From: Bacteroidota bacterium
Lineage (GTDB): Bacteria; Bacteroidota; Bacteroidia; Bacteroidales; WCHB1-69
Direction: 5' to 3'
Assembly: GCA_029570835.1 (NCBI GenBank)
Contig: JAKPTX010000140.1
Location: 42,479 to 106,478, forward strand
DNA length: 64,000 nt
Shown: positions 42,885 through 51,172 of the stretch, in pieces
Layout: each line of letters begins with the position of its first letter
Position numbering within the stretch: the stretch's first letter is position 1
Notes under the pieces: generated by a model
Told to the model about the DNA's origin: nothing
Database searches by the model: none
Seen by the model: the letters and a program-made list of their open reading frames with translations, nothing else
Translations under genes and position numbers: made by a program

Positions 42885-44072
42885 ATGAAAAAATTTGATC
42901 CTGCAAGTGCAATTCAAGACTTAAGACAATTTGGCGAATTTGGTGGTGTGAATCCTTCTGTTTGTGATTCGGCTACTTTTACTTTTATGGAAGCACATTC
43001 TATGACAGACACTTTTCATGGTGAAACTGAAGGATGTTTTTTATACTCAAGACACTGGAATCCAAGTAACAAATACTTATCCGATGCTTTGGCTGCAATG
43101 GAAAACACGGAAGAAGGTTGGGTAACCGGTTCTGGTATGGCTGCCATCACCTGTACCATTTTACAAATCTGTAGTGCCGGCGACCATATTGTGTCCAGTA
43201 TGACCACCTACGGCGGAACTTTTGCTTTTTTAAAGAACTACCTTCCAAAATTCAATATCGATGTTACATTTGTTGATGCAACCGACTTAGACGCAGTAAA
43301 AAAAGCGATGCGCCCTAATACCAAGATGGTGTACACTGAAACCATGAACAACCCTCTTTTACAAATTGCGGATATCGAAGGATTGGCAAAAATTGCTCAT
43401 GAACATGGTGCTAAATTAGTGGTTGACAATACTTTTACTCCTCTTATTTTCACTCCTGCCAATTTTGGTGCAGACGTTGTGGTGTACAGTATGACCAAGT
43501 TTGTTAACGGTAAAAACGACTGTGTCGCAGGTGCTATCTGCTCTACCAGCGAGTTTATCAATAGCCTGATCGATGTGAACGATGGAACAGCGATGTTGTT
43601 AGGTCCGGTTTTGGATCCCAAATTATCTTCAGCTATTCTTAAAAACTTACATACATTGCACATCAGAATGATGCAACACAGTAAAAATGCGATGTATCTG
43701 GCCGAAAGATTCAAAGAGATGGGACTCAAGTTCAACTATCCCGGTATGCCTGAGCACCCAAGTCACGAGCTTTTCAAAAAGATGATGAACGAAGGATACG
43801 GCTTTGGCGGTATGATTGCTATCGACTTAGAAACTGAAAAACGCTCTTTCGAAGTGATGGAGAAAATGCAAAATGCTGACGTAGGATACTTAGCTGTAAG
43901 CTTAGGTTACTTCAAAACCTTATTCAGCAACTCCGGAAAATCAACCTCTTCAGAAATTCCAAAGGAATACCAAGATAAAATGGGTATGTCAGAAGGTTTA
44001 ATCCGCTTCTCTGTTGGATTGGATATGGATATCGAAAGAACATTCCAAAAAATCGTTGAATGTCTGAAATAA
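42885..44072 (+). CDS. Cys/Met-metabolism PLP enzyme (methionine gamma-lyase-like)
   Basis: Seen: 395 aa; YSRHWNPS (54-61), GSGMAAITCTILQ, TTYGGTFAFL (Tyr109 stacks on PLP), VVDNTFTP (Asp181) and the Schiff-base lysine in YSMTKFVNGKND (Lys205), with a C-terminal RFSVGLDMDIE. Known: gamma-lyases cleave methionine or cystathionine; MGL gives methanethiol, ammonia and 2-oxobutyrate. Substrate choice cannot be fixed from sequence; cystathionine gamma-lyase/synthase are alternatives. Followed by a strong terminator. Confidence 0.9.
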   Translation: MKKFDPASAIQDLRQFGEFGGVNPSVCDSATFTFMEAHSMTDTFHGETEGCFLYSRHWNPSNKYLSDALAAMENTEEGWVTGSGMAAITCTILQICSAGDHIVSSMTTYGGTFAFLKNYLPKFNIDVTFVDATDLDAVKKAMRPNTKMVYTETMNNPLLQIADIEGLAKIAHEHGAKLVVDNTFTPLIFTPANFGADVVVYSMTKFVNGKNDCVAGAICSTSEFINSLIDVNDGTAMLLGPVLDPKLSSAILKNLHTLHIRMMQHSKNAMYLAERFKEMGLKFNYPGMPEHPSHELFKKMMNEGYGFGGMIAIDLETEKRSFEVMEKMQNADVGYLAVSLGYFKTLFSNSGKSTSSEIPKEYQDKMGMSEGLIRFSVGLDMDIERTFQKIVECLK

Positions 44073-44093
44073 CAACCAAACATATTATCATCG

Positions 44094-44121
44094 AAAAGGG
44101 ATCCGGGAGGGTCCCTTTTTT
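44094..44121 (+). terminator. Intrinsic terminator after the PLP enzyme
   Basis: AAAAGGGA pairs with TCCCTTTT (plus TCC/GGG), loop GGGA, followed by a T run. Clear rho-independent shape. Confidence 0.8.
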
Positions 44122-44442
44122 ATTGCATCGAAACCATATGAAAATTCCGGATTTCAGATTTGAAGGCGGAAATCGGAAGGCGGAAGGCGGAATGAAAAAA
44201 GTCGAAAGTCGAAGTATTTTTGAAGTATGAAATAAGCTATTTGCGAATATAATAGCCTGATAATCAATATCATAAATAGCAACATCCTTTAGGATATGGC
44301 TATTGATATATTTGATTTTAAAGGTGTTACAATTTTAATAGGCAGAAATTTAATTCTAAAATCTAAAATCTAAATTCTAAATTCTAAATTTATTCCGCCC
44401 TCCGCCTTCCGCCTTCCGCCTTTTTTTTGGGTTCGTAATTAA
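44122..44442. repeat. Heptad-rich gap between convergent genes
   Basis: Holds GGCGGAA units, GTCGAAA x2, TCTAAAA/TCTAAAT x5 (about 44358-44392) and CCGCCTT x4 (44397-44424). No gene seen. Confidence 0.75.
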
Positions 44443-46380
44443 TTATTCCTCTTGCCGCGGTTCCTCAAACCGTACCCTGCGGCGTACCAGTTCCCGATCT
44501 CCTTGACTGACAGTTAAAAAGAATCTCCCGTAAGGGAAACGGGTTAAATCATATCTGAAATAACCTTGCTTTAAGGCGGGATAAAAATGCTCCTCCAACA
44601 ACTCTTCACCCGGATCGCTGAGCAGTCTGACATGGATATCTCCAGGGGTATTGGCGAAATAGGAAAGCGTGGTAAACTCCGAAGTACGGGTCGGATAGAT
44701 CGAAATTTCCTTTGTTGCAGGATCTATCGCATCCGGTTGCTGACCGATGCTAAACTGATATTGCCATCCCGAACCACAATCGGATTCAAAAACCTTAATC
44801 AACTGATTATCAACACTCAACAATCGCGCTTCTCCTTTTCCTCCCTTCCGATTGAACCAAAATTCCAATCCATCACCCTCTGTATCTTCAAAAATCAGAT
44901 TATAACTTCCATCAGCCAAATGCAGCGTATCCGTGTACACCTTCTGCGCTTTCAACTCGTTACTCTTTTTTTCGTAGACCGTTTTCCCGCTCACATCAAG
45001 CAATCGCCATGAATTATGTTCAGGTTCTTGATTTGTTTTAAAATAAAAAATAAGGGGGGACGCATGGGTCGGCGCCGCCGAGAAACTACTCCTCATGCCG
45101 TTATCCAAAACATACTGATCCTTCTTGTCATTCGGCTTTTCCAATCTGACCTCAAATTGATTTTCTAAAGCAGTAGCTTCAATAATTCCAGGCAGAATCA
45201 CCGTGTCCAACTGATCAAATCCAAGATTGCCCCTCCAGAGAAACTCCTGCATTTTCTGACCCACAGTGCCGTAAATAATCTTCACCTTTTGCAACGGTTC
45301 ACTCCCCACATTTCGGATAATAATCTGCGGATGCATCGAGGCGGGATTGATTCTGGAATACAACGTTTTTGTGGAAGGCACCATAATATCCTCTACTGCA
45401 ACATCATATCGAGATGTAGGCTTCTCATATTGGATTAAATAGGCACTGATCCGTTGTGCCCCGTGATTAATCACTGTCGCGCTGTAGGGTTCCATCTTGA
45501 ATTGGATAGTGTTATCGGTTCCTTTTTTCAATGGTAGATCGAGTCGTTCAATCATAACCAAATCGCCGGGACACCAATTGGCGCGATCAAATAGCCAGGT
45601 TCCCGCCTGAGGAGAAAGCGGATTGTCGCCACACTTTTTCCAAAGATCCCGTTTATGTACCAACTCGTGATTAAACCAAATTTCACGATAGCGTTTGCAG
45701 AACTCTGCACAATTATCGGGCTGATCCATACCATGTCCTGTCTGGATGGTACGCAAACGCCCAAAATCGGCACGAGGATCGGTTTTTACCGTAACCGGAA
45801 TCAAGTGCTGCTCAATAGGATTCTCATCGTTTCCATACTCATAAATATCGTGATAGATTTGTGTAATAGAGATGGGCTGTGCAATCGGTTTACCGGTGAT
45901 TATCTCAAACTCGATAGTTACCAGCCAACCCCGATCATGATTGGGTTCATAACCGGAGTGGATATAGTTGATTTCGCAGCTATCCCTCAATATCAAGGCA
46001 AACTCAGTTACATCGGTCTGCCATGTAAACTGCCAATCTTTAGAGAAAAAGCCTCCGTAGGGAGTAATGAGTGATCCGATCTCCCAATTTTTTAGTTCTC
46101 CATTGACTCCCCCTACCCTTTCCAGTAAAATATGATCTGCATAATCCCAATCGGCACAGCGCATGGAATCGGGACAAGCAAAATGAACATACATGTTGAT
46201 TTTTCGGATGGGTTGTTCCTGTTTTGGGAAAACGCCCCATCCTTTATGGGATTTCACTCCTTGCGAAGGATCTGTCACCACCACTCTTTTTTCCAGGGGA
46301 AACACCCTGATGATATCCTGAGAGAAACTGATTAATGGCACAGCCACAAATGAGAGGAATAATAAAAATTTACGGATCAT
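44443..46380 (-). CDS. Secreted peptide-N-glycosidase F-like protein
   Basis: Known: PNGase F-type amidases remove N-glycans from asparagine of host-type glycoproteins. Seen: 645 aa; signal peptide (LLFLSFVAVPLISFSQ), an N-terminal jelly-roll with HFACPDSMRCADWDYADHI, then TIQTGHGMDQPDNCAEFCKR and WLFDRANWCPGD, the conserved core of the PNGase F C-terminal domain, then an extra beta-sandwich and a C-terminal tail (ISIYPTRTSEFTTLSYF ... PYGRFFLTV) resembling a T9SS sorting domain. Catalytic residues were not assigned individually. Contains a CCCCCC-TTATTTTTTATTTT repeat-like core at about 45033-45062. Confidence 0.82.
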   Translation of the reverse strand: MIRKFLLFLSFVAVPLISFSQDIIRVFPLEKRVVVTDPSQGVKSHKGWGVFPKQEQPIRKINMYVHFACPDSMRCADWDYADHILLERVGGVNGELKNWEIGSLITPYGGFFSKDWQFTWQTDVTEFALILRDSCEINYIHSGYEPNHDRGWLVTIEFEIITGKPIAQPISITQIYHDIYEYGNDENPIEQHLIPVTVKTDPRADFGRLRTIQTGHGMDQPDNCAEFCKRYREIWFNHELVHKRDLWKKCGDNPLSPQAGTWLFDRANWCPGDLVMIERLDLPLKKGTDNTIQFKMEPYSATVINHGAQRISAYLIQYEKPTSRYDVAVEDIMVPSTKTLYSRINPASMHPQIIIRNVGSEPLQKVKIIYGTVGQKMQEFLWRGNLGFDQLDTVILPGIIEATALENQFEVRLEKPNDKKDQYVLDNGMRSSFSAAPTHASPLIFYFKTNQEPEHNSWRLLDVSGKTVYEKKSNELKAQKVYTDTLHLADGSYNLIFEDTEGDGLEFWFNRKGGKGEARLLSVDNQLIKVFESDCGSGWQYQFSIGQQPDAIDPATKEISIYPTRTSEFTTLSYFANTPGDIHVRLLSDPGEELLEEHFYPALKQGYFRYDLTRFPYGRFFLTVSQGDRELVRRRVRFEEPRQEE

Positions 46381-46400
46381 AACAATATTGAAATAATCCG

Positions 46401-46408
46401 CAAAGGTA
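46401..46408 (-). promoter_or_regulatory. -7 element for the PNGase F-like gene
   Basis: The minus strand reads TACCTTTG, about 20 bases before the ATG at 46380. Confidence 0.45.
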
Positions 46409-46456
46409 CAATTTTTCGTTAATTTGGATTATTTGAAATCCGTCATCAAATTGTCA

Positions 46457-46541
46457 TAGAGACGCAAAGCATTGCGCCTCTACAGCCTTGGTCAAATTCA
46501 TCGTCATATTGTCGTAGAGACGCAAGGCATTGCGTCTCTAC
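46457..46541. repeat. Two REP palindromes in direct repeat
   Basis: TAGAGACGCAA..TTGCG(C/T)CTCTA at 46457-46482 and again at 46514-46541, each followed by ACAGCC, about 59 bases apart; a GCCGTACA duplication follows. They lie just upstream of the RAYT gene. Confidence 0.85.
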
Positions 46542-46613
46542 AGCCGTACAGCCGTACGGTCGTAAAAAAATCAAAATTATTACATAAAATTTTGATTTTT
46601 CACAAAAAACGAT

Positions 46614-46621
46614 TATCTTTG
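46614..46621 (+). promoter_or_regulatory. -7 element for the RAYT gene
   Basis: TATCTTTG, 33 bases before an ATG at 46654 and 90 before the preferred one at 46711. Confidence 0.4.
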
Positions 46622-46710
46622 TTTGTCAAACTCTAAATTCACTTAATCTACTCATGGCTATGGGTTTCTTTGATTGTGCCTGTGGCTTGAATCTAATGAA
46701 TAACTATATT

Positions 46711-47301
46711 ATGACAGAGAAATTTCGAGACAAATACCGTATCCCATCTACTCGATTACAAAATTGGGATTATCATTGGGCAGGAACCTATTTTATCACC
46801 ATATGTGCCCATAACCGAGAAAATTATTTTGGAGAAATTAATAATGGTGAAATGAAATTATCAGAAATAGGGATCATTGCAGAACAAGAATGGATAAAAA
46901 CATTCAAAATGCGTCCTGATATGAATTTACAAATGGGCGCATTTGTGGTTATGCCAAATCATTTTCATTCAATTATTACCATCGGTAAAAACAAATACAA
47001 TAATGATTTTGGCTGTAGAGACGCAATGCCTTGCGTCTCTAAAAACGAAAATCAAAATAAAAACGAAAATCAAAAAACAAAACGAAATCATTTTGGACCA
47101 CAATCCAAAAATTTGGCATCCATTATTCGTGGTTTTAAAATAGGTGTAACCACACGTGCACGTCACATCGAGACCTATTTTGCGTGGCAAAGCCTGTTTT
47201 ATGACATTCTTGTTAGAGACAAAAGAACGTTTGATATTATAGAAACCTATATTAAGAAAAATCCCTCAAAATGGATTGAAGATCGATTTTATAATGATTG
47301 A
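46711..47301 (+). CDS. REP-associated tyrosine transposase (RAYT, Y1 HUH family)
   Basis: Seen: 196 aa from the chosen start (MTEKFRDKYRIPS, where relatives begin; an ATG at 46654 would add 19 atypical residues). Contains YFITICAHNRENYFG, the HUH motif MPNHFHSII (His84, His86) and the C-terminal tyrosine in SLFYDILVRD (Tyr164). Known: RAYTs are single-copy domesticated IS200/IS605-type nucleases that cut single-stranded REP hairpins. REP palindromes lie upstream (46457-46541), downstream (47313-47340, opposite orientation) and inside the gene: 47014-47041 is a full palindrome read in frame as CRDAMPCVSK. Confidence 0.88.
   Translation: MTEKFRDKYRIPSTRLQNWDYHWAGTYFITICAHNRENYFGEINNGEMKLSEIGIIAEQEWIKTFKMRPDMNLQMGAFVVMPNHFHSIITIGKNKYNNDFGCRDAMPCVSKNENQNKNENQKTKRNHFGPQSKNLASIIRGFKIGVTTRARHIETYFAWQSLFYDILVRDKRTFDIIETYIKKNPSKWIEDRFYND
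47014..47041. repeat. REP palindrome inside the RAYT coding sequence
   Basis: GTAGAGACGCAA..TTGCGTCTCTA, inverted relative to the copies upstream. The reading frame stays open through it. Confidence 0.85.
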
Positions 47302-48208
47302 TTTCGATGGCTGTAGAGACGCAATGCTTTGCGTCTCTACGACAACATGCATCATTTTTTAATTCTCTAATAATCAATGTTTTCAATACACAATTTATCT
47401 CCAAGGCAAAATATTCCAGAGTGGGGAAATAAATTAGCAAAAAGGGAAGCCTTTTCTGCCCCCCAATTATTTGAAGGCAGAAATAAGAAGGAAGAAGGAA
47501 GAATTAAAGGCGGAAATCGTAAGGCGGAAGGCGGAATAAAAAAAGGCGAAAGGCGAAAGGCGAAAGGCGAAATTTTGAAGTATAAAGTGTGAAATTAGAA
47601 ATATGAATAGATCTATTCGTAATTGTAAATACCTGACATTCAGATAATTCTAAATTCTAAATTTAGAAATCGTAATTCGTAATTCGTAATTCGTAATTGA
47701 TCACTCATATTCAAAAAGGTATGGTATGGAGAGTGGGGAATAACCACCCCGCCCTTCGGGCACCCCTCCTTCTTCCAGAGGAGGGGAGTTAAAATAACAA
47801 AAGAGGGACACCCTTTCTGCCCCCCAATTATTTGAAGGCAGAAATAAGAAGGAAGAAGGAAGAATTAAAGGCGGAAGGCGGAATCAAAAAAGTCGAAAGC
47901 CGAAAGTCGAAAGTCGGAATAAATTTAGAAATTAGATTTTAGAATTTAAATTTGAATTTTTGCATTTTGAAATTGTAATACCTTATAAATCAAACTTATA
48001 ATAATGTCACCCCTTCGGGGTTTGCTTTGCAGAATTTAATGTTATTGGGGATTACATCTTTATCCTTCAAAGTACTTTCGCCTTCCGACTTTCGACTTTC
48101 GTCTTTTTTAGATTCCCCTCCTTTGGAGGGGGTAGGGGGAGGTCAATTCGTAATTTTACTCCGCCTTCCGCCCTCCGCCTTCCGCCTTCATTTCATTCCT
48201 AAATCCTT
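47302..48208. repeat. 900-bp repeat block (REP, GTGGGG arms, heptads, CCTCC palindromes)
   Basis: No gene seen. In order: REP palindrome 47313-47340; GTGGGG..CTGCCCCCC arm 47415-47470; AAGAAGG, GGCGGAA and GGCGAAA x4 heptads; CGTAATT x4 near 47670; a second arm split by CCTCC palindromes (47727-47840); GTCGAAA heptads; the long inverted-repeat copy 47911-48143 with a CACCCCTTCGGGGT palindrome near 48009; CCGCCTT heptads before mscL. Confidence 0.8.
47911..48143. repeat. Long inverted repeat, left copy
   Basis: About 230 bases matching, in inverted orientation, 51909-52195. Includes CACCCCTTCGGGGT and the CCCCTCC..GGAGGGGG palindrome at its right end. Confidence 0.7.
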
Positions 48209-48616
48209 TTACTTCTCCTCTTTTTTTAGTAGGTCCCTAATTTCGGTAAGTAGTGTTTCCTCTGCGCTGGGTGTCGGATCTGCAGGAGGAGGAGCTACTT
48301 CTTTTCTTTTGAGTCTGTTCATACCTCTGATTACCAAGAACATCACGAAAGCAACCACGAGGAAGTCGATTAAAACGGTAATAAAGGCTCCATAAGTCAA
48401 TACAACCGGTTCTGCACCTTCCCTAAAGTTAGGTAAAGTGAGTACCAAATTACTAAAATCGGTGCCTGAAGTCAGGTATCCCACCAAAGGCATCACCAGA
48501 CCATCGATAAAGGAGCTGACTAATTTTCCAAAAGCTGCACCCATTACAAAAGCAACTGCCATATCTACCAGGTTGCCTTTCATGGCAAACTCTTTAAATT
48601 CTTTGAGCATTCCCAT
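48209..48616 (-). CDS. mscL: Large-conductance mechanosensitive channel
   Basis: Osmotic safety valve of the inner membrane. Seen: 135 aa; GMLKEFKEFAMKGNLVDMAV at the N-terminus, first helix AVAFVMGAAFGKLVSSFIDG, second helix FITVLIDFLVVAFVMFLVIRG, and the basic/acidic C-terminal bundle (LLTEIRDLLKKEE). Length fits. Start at 48616 or the next Met two codons on. Confidence 0.95.
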   Translation of the reverse strand: MGMLKEFKEFAMKGNLVDMAVAFVMGAAFGKLVSSFIDGLVMPLVGYLTSGTDFSNLVLTLPNFREGAEPVVLTYGAFITVLIDFLVVAFVMFLVIRGMNRLKRKEVAPPPADPTPSAEETLLTEIRDLLKKEEK

Positions 48617-48692
48617 AATTTTAAGTTTTAATGATTAATCTGTTTTATGAAATATTTAATTAAATATTGTCTAATTTTTAAATAATTTTTTG

Positions 48693-49625
48693 TTAAAATT
48701 TGTATGAAAAACCTACCCCAAAAATCTCTTTAAACTGCACTTTATCGGTTCCTTCCGGATTCAATTCGCTTTCAAACTTCACATCATAATCGTAAATTAA
48801 GTGTGTGGTTAAATTGATCGTGATATACTTATTCACTTTCATTGCAATCAAGGTTTCCCAGTTTACGTCCACTTTTTCAGGTTCTTTCAAATAGTTTGAA
48901 TAAAGGTCTATCTTGGTAGTAAAAGCTATATTCCTCAAAAATGGGGCTGTAAAATCATTTTTACTAAAAATAACTCTAATATATCCCCCAAATTCACTCT
49001 TTACACGCTGCCCTTTTTCCACACCAAAAGCGCCCATAGCGGAAAGTTCCTCATCCATAACGAAAGTCCATTTAGCGGTAACCGGAGCAATAAAAGCACT
49101 GAAGTAGGCATTGGGTTTATAATCCATCCCCAAAGCGAGGATTGTATAAGCCGGTGCAAAGAAAGTCGAGATTTTATTTGTGTCACCCGGTTTAGCATAT
49201 CCGGGAGTCATCTGGGTTTTAAAGTTAAATAACGCAGCATAGTACCAACTTCTGAATGCCTGATATCCATATTTAGACAGCAGGTCAATTTTGTCATCTG
49301 TTTTTGTGAAAGGAATCTCTTTGTCAAACCCTTGCTTCATCAATCCATAACCGATATCCAACGAGTTATCCCAGGCACCTTTCCCTTTTTTATAGTTTGC
49401 AAACAGACTCAATAATCCATTGAGAGAGACGGAATTTTCTCCTCCTGCAGCCCAATTAAAGAGAGAAGTTTGGGACCCGGTAATCGCAACAACCCCTCCT
49501 GTTTTCCAACCACTCACCGTATCTTTTGCTTTAGTACGTAGTAGATCCTCACCTTCCGTAACCTGTGCCATTAAAGAGAAACTGATTCCCCATAAGAGCA
49601 ATAAAAAAAATGTTTTCTTTTTCAT
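48693..49625 (-). CDS. DUF3078 secreted protein
   Basis: Seen: about 310 aa; signal peptide (KKKTFFLLLLWGISFSLMAQ), then WKTGGVVAITGSQTSLFNWAAGG, the DUF3078 signature, and beta-strands ending FGVGFSYKF, a barrel-like C-terminal. Known: a Bacteroidota family of unknown function, probably outer membrane. The in-frame ATG at 49652 is less likely than 49625, which follows the -7 box at 49663-49670. Confidence 0.9.
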   Translation of the reverse strand: MKKKTFFLLLLWGISFSLMAQVTEGEDLLRTKAKDTVSGWKTGGVVAITGSQTSLFNWAAGGENSVSLNGLLSLFANYKKGKGAWDNSLDIGYGLMKQGFDKEIPFTKTDDKIDLLSKYGYQAFRSWYYAALFNFKTQMTPGYAKPGDTNKISTFFAPAYTILALGMDYKPNAYFSAFIAPVTAKWTFVMDEELSAMGAFGVEKGQRVKSEFGGYIRVIFSKNDFTAPFLRNIAFTTKIDLYSNYLKEPEKVDVNWETLIAMKVNKYITINLTTHLIYDYDVKFESELNPEGTDKVQFKEIFGVGFSYKF

Positions 49626-49662
49626 AATATTATTTTTACAAATTATTTTCATTATTTGAGTG

Positions 49663-49670
49663 CAAAAGTA
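49663..49670 (-). promoter_or_regulatory. -7 element for the DUF3078 gene
   Basis: The minus strand reads TACTTTTG, 37 bases before the ATG at 49625. Confidence 0.45.
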
Positions 49671-49783
49671 TGATTTTTTTTAAATATTGGGCCTACATTT
49701 GATTTTCTCTTGACAAATCTGTTTTTTTTGTGTATCTTCGCAGTTCGAACATCGTGATAATGTTGTACTTAAGTTGTTGATAT

Positions 49784-50506
49784 ATGTCGGAAGGTGACTG
49801 TAAAATAAAAACAGTATTGGTTGAGAATGATGAATCGGCACAACTTGCAGCCCGGGAATTGATCTCAGGTTACTCCCGTTTAGAATTAGTCAAAGTTTTT
49901 TCTTGTGCTAAAGAGGCTATCCAATATCTCAAAGAAAACACAGTTGATTTACTCTTTTTAGCTGTCAATCTGCCTGATGTTACTGCTTTTCAATTATTGG
50001 ACAAAGTAAAAATACCCTATCCTGTGATCTTTACTAGTGCAGATGTAAAACAGGCTTTTCACTCTTTTAAGTATAATGTAGTCGATTTTTTGAAAAAACC
50101 GATCAACCCCGACCGGTTTGACAAAGCTATAAATCGTGCAGTAGAACTATCAACTTTACAAAACCAAATCCAAGACCAAAACAGTGAGATTCCCAAAATG
50201 ATCGAGTTTCCTGTTGGAACGTGTCAAGTTCCTGTTGAACTGGACAGGATCCTTTTTTTACAAAGTTTTGGAAACTACGTAAAAGTCAGTGCGGACAACC
50301 AAACATTGGTCGTATCGCTTTCAACACAAAAAGTGATGGAGATGCTTCCCGCTTCACAGTTTATAAGAGTACATCGCTCTTTTATTGTCAATAAAGACCG
50401 GGTTATCTCTTATAATTCCAAAGAATTGATTGTCGGTCGCAATACCATACCGATAGGAATCTCATTCTGGCAATCAATCAAAGAGAAACTGGAACAGGGC
50501 ACTTGA
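49784..50506 (+). CDS. LytTR-family regulator with pseudo-receiver (paralogue 1)
   Basis: Seen: 240 aa; an N-terminal receiver-like domain and a C-terminal LytTR DNA-binding domain (ILFLQSFGNYVKVSADNQ, QFIRVHRSFIVNKDRV). In the receiver the strand that should end in the phosphorylated Asp reads DLLFLAVNLPD: residue 60 is Ala, although Lys105 of KKP and the acidic END at 14-16 remain. It therefore probably cannot be phosphorylated in the usual way. No histidine kinase is nearby. A paralogue with the same change lies 670 bases downstream. Start at ATG 49784, in TTGTTGATATATG shared by the paralogue. Confidence 0.9.
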   Translation: MSEGDCKIKTVLVENDESAQLAARELISGYSRLELVKVFSCAKEAIQYLKENTVDLLFLAVNLPDVTAFQLLDKVKIPYPVIFTSADVKQAFHSFKYNVVDFLKKPINPDRFDKAINRAVELSTLQNQIQDQNSEIPKMIEFPVGTCQVPVELDRILFLQSFGNYVKVSADNQTLVVSLSTQKVMEMLPASQFIRVHRSFIVNKDRVISYNSKELIVGRNTIPIGISFWQSIKEKLEQGT

Positions 50507-50541
50507 TTTCGGATTTCGGATTTCGGAATGACGTTTTATAA

Positions 50542-50567
50542 TAGAGACGCAAAGCATTGCGTCTCTA
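50542..50567. repeat. REP palindrome, AGACGCAA family
   Basis: TAGAGACGCAA..TTGCGTCTCTA, followed by CAGC. Same orientation as the copies upstream of the RAYT gene. Confidence 0.85.
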
Positions 50568-51119
50568 CAGCATTTCTTACTTCTTATTTCTTCTTTCTTA
50601 TTTGGAAATTTAAATAAATGGGGGGCAGAAAAGGCTTCCCTTTTTGCTAATTTATTTCCCCACTCGGTATCATTGACCTCTATAGATATGCAGGATTAAT
50701 TACGAATTACGAATTACGAATTACGGTTTTTAATATTGTGTCATTTATTTGTATATCTCATTGATATTCAAATCAATAGCCCCTACATTTATGTAGGGGT
50801 TGGGAATGCGCTCCACCATACCGGGCTTTAGCCCAAATCGACCTCCCCTAGCCCCTCCAAAGGAGGGAAACAATCTTTTCTCATTTGAAAAATCTCCCGA
50901 AGAGCACCCCCTCCTTCGGAGGGGGCAGGGGGAGGTCAGGTCGTGGCAATTAATATATTTGATTTACAGGGTGTTACAATTTTAAAATGCAAAAATTTAA
51001 TTTTCAATTTTCAATTTTCCCGTAATTCGTAATTCGTAATTGTTCCGCCTTCCGCCTTCATTTCATTCCGAAATCCGAAATCCGAAATCCGAAATCATTT
51101 CATCCTAGTATTTTTTTTG

Positions 51120-51127
51120 TATATTTG
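51120..51127 (+). promoter_or_regulatory. -7 element for LytTR paralogue 2
   Basis: TATATTTG, 45 bases before the ATG at 51173. Confidence 0.45.
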
Positions 51128-51172
51128 CGGGTCGTTTTATAATAAACATATTATTCTTGAAACTGTTGATAT

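Larger units (their letters stand above)
50507..51172. repeat. Repeat block between the two LytTR genes
   Basis: No gene seen. Holds ATTTCGG x3, REP palindrome 50542-50567, inverted GTGGGG arm 50607-50665, AATTACG x4, the left copy of a direct repeat (50738-50942) with CCCCTACATTTATGTAGGGG and two CCTCC/GGAGG palindromes, CGTAATT x3, CCGCCTT x2 and ATCCGAA x4. Confidence 0.8.

Noticed and set aside
50800..50985. Short frames in the CCTCC repeat blocks
   Set aside because: Repeat-derived frames with peptides such as PPLAPPKEG recur at several copies and are not independent genes.
47500..51100. CRISPR array
   Set aside because: Repeats are 7 bases in tandem or single palindromes, with no 25-40-base repeats and regular unique spacers, and no cas genes.
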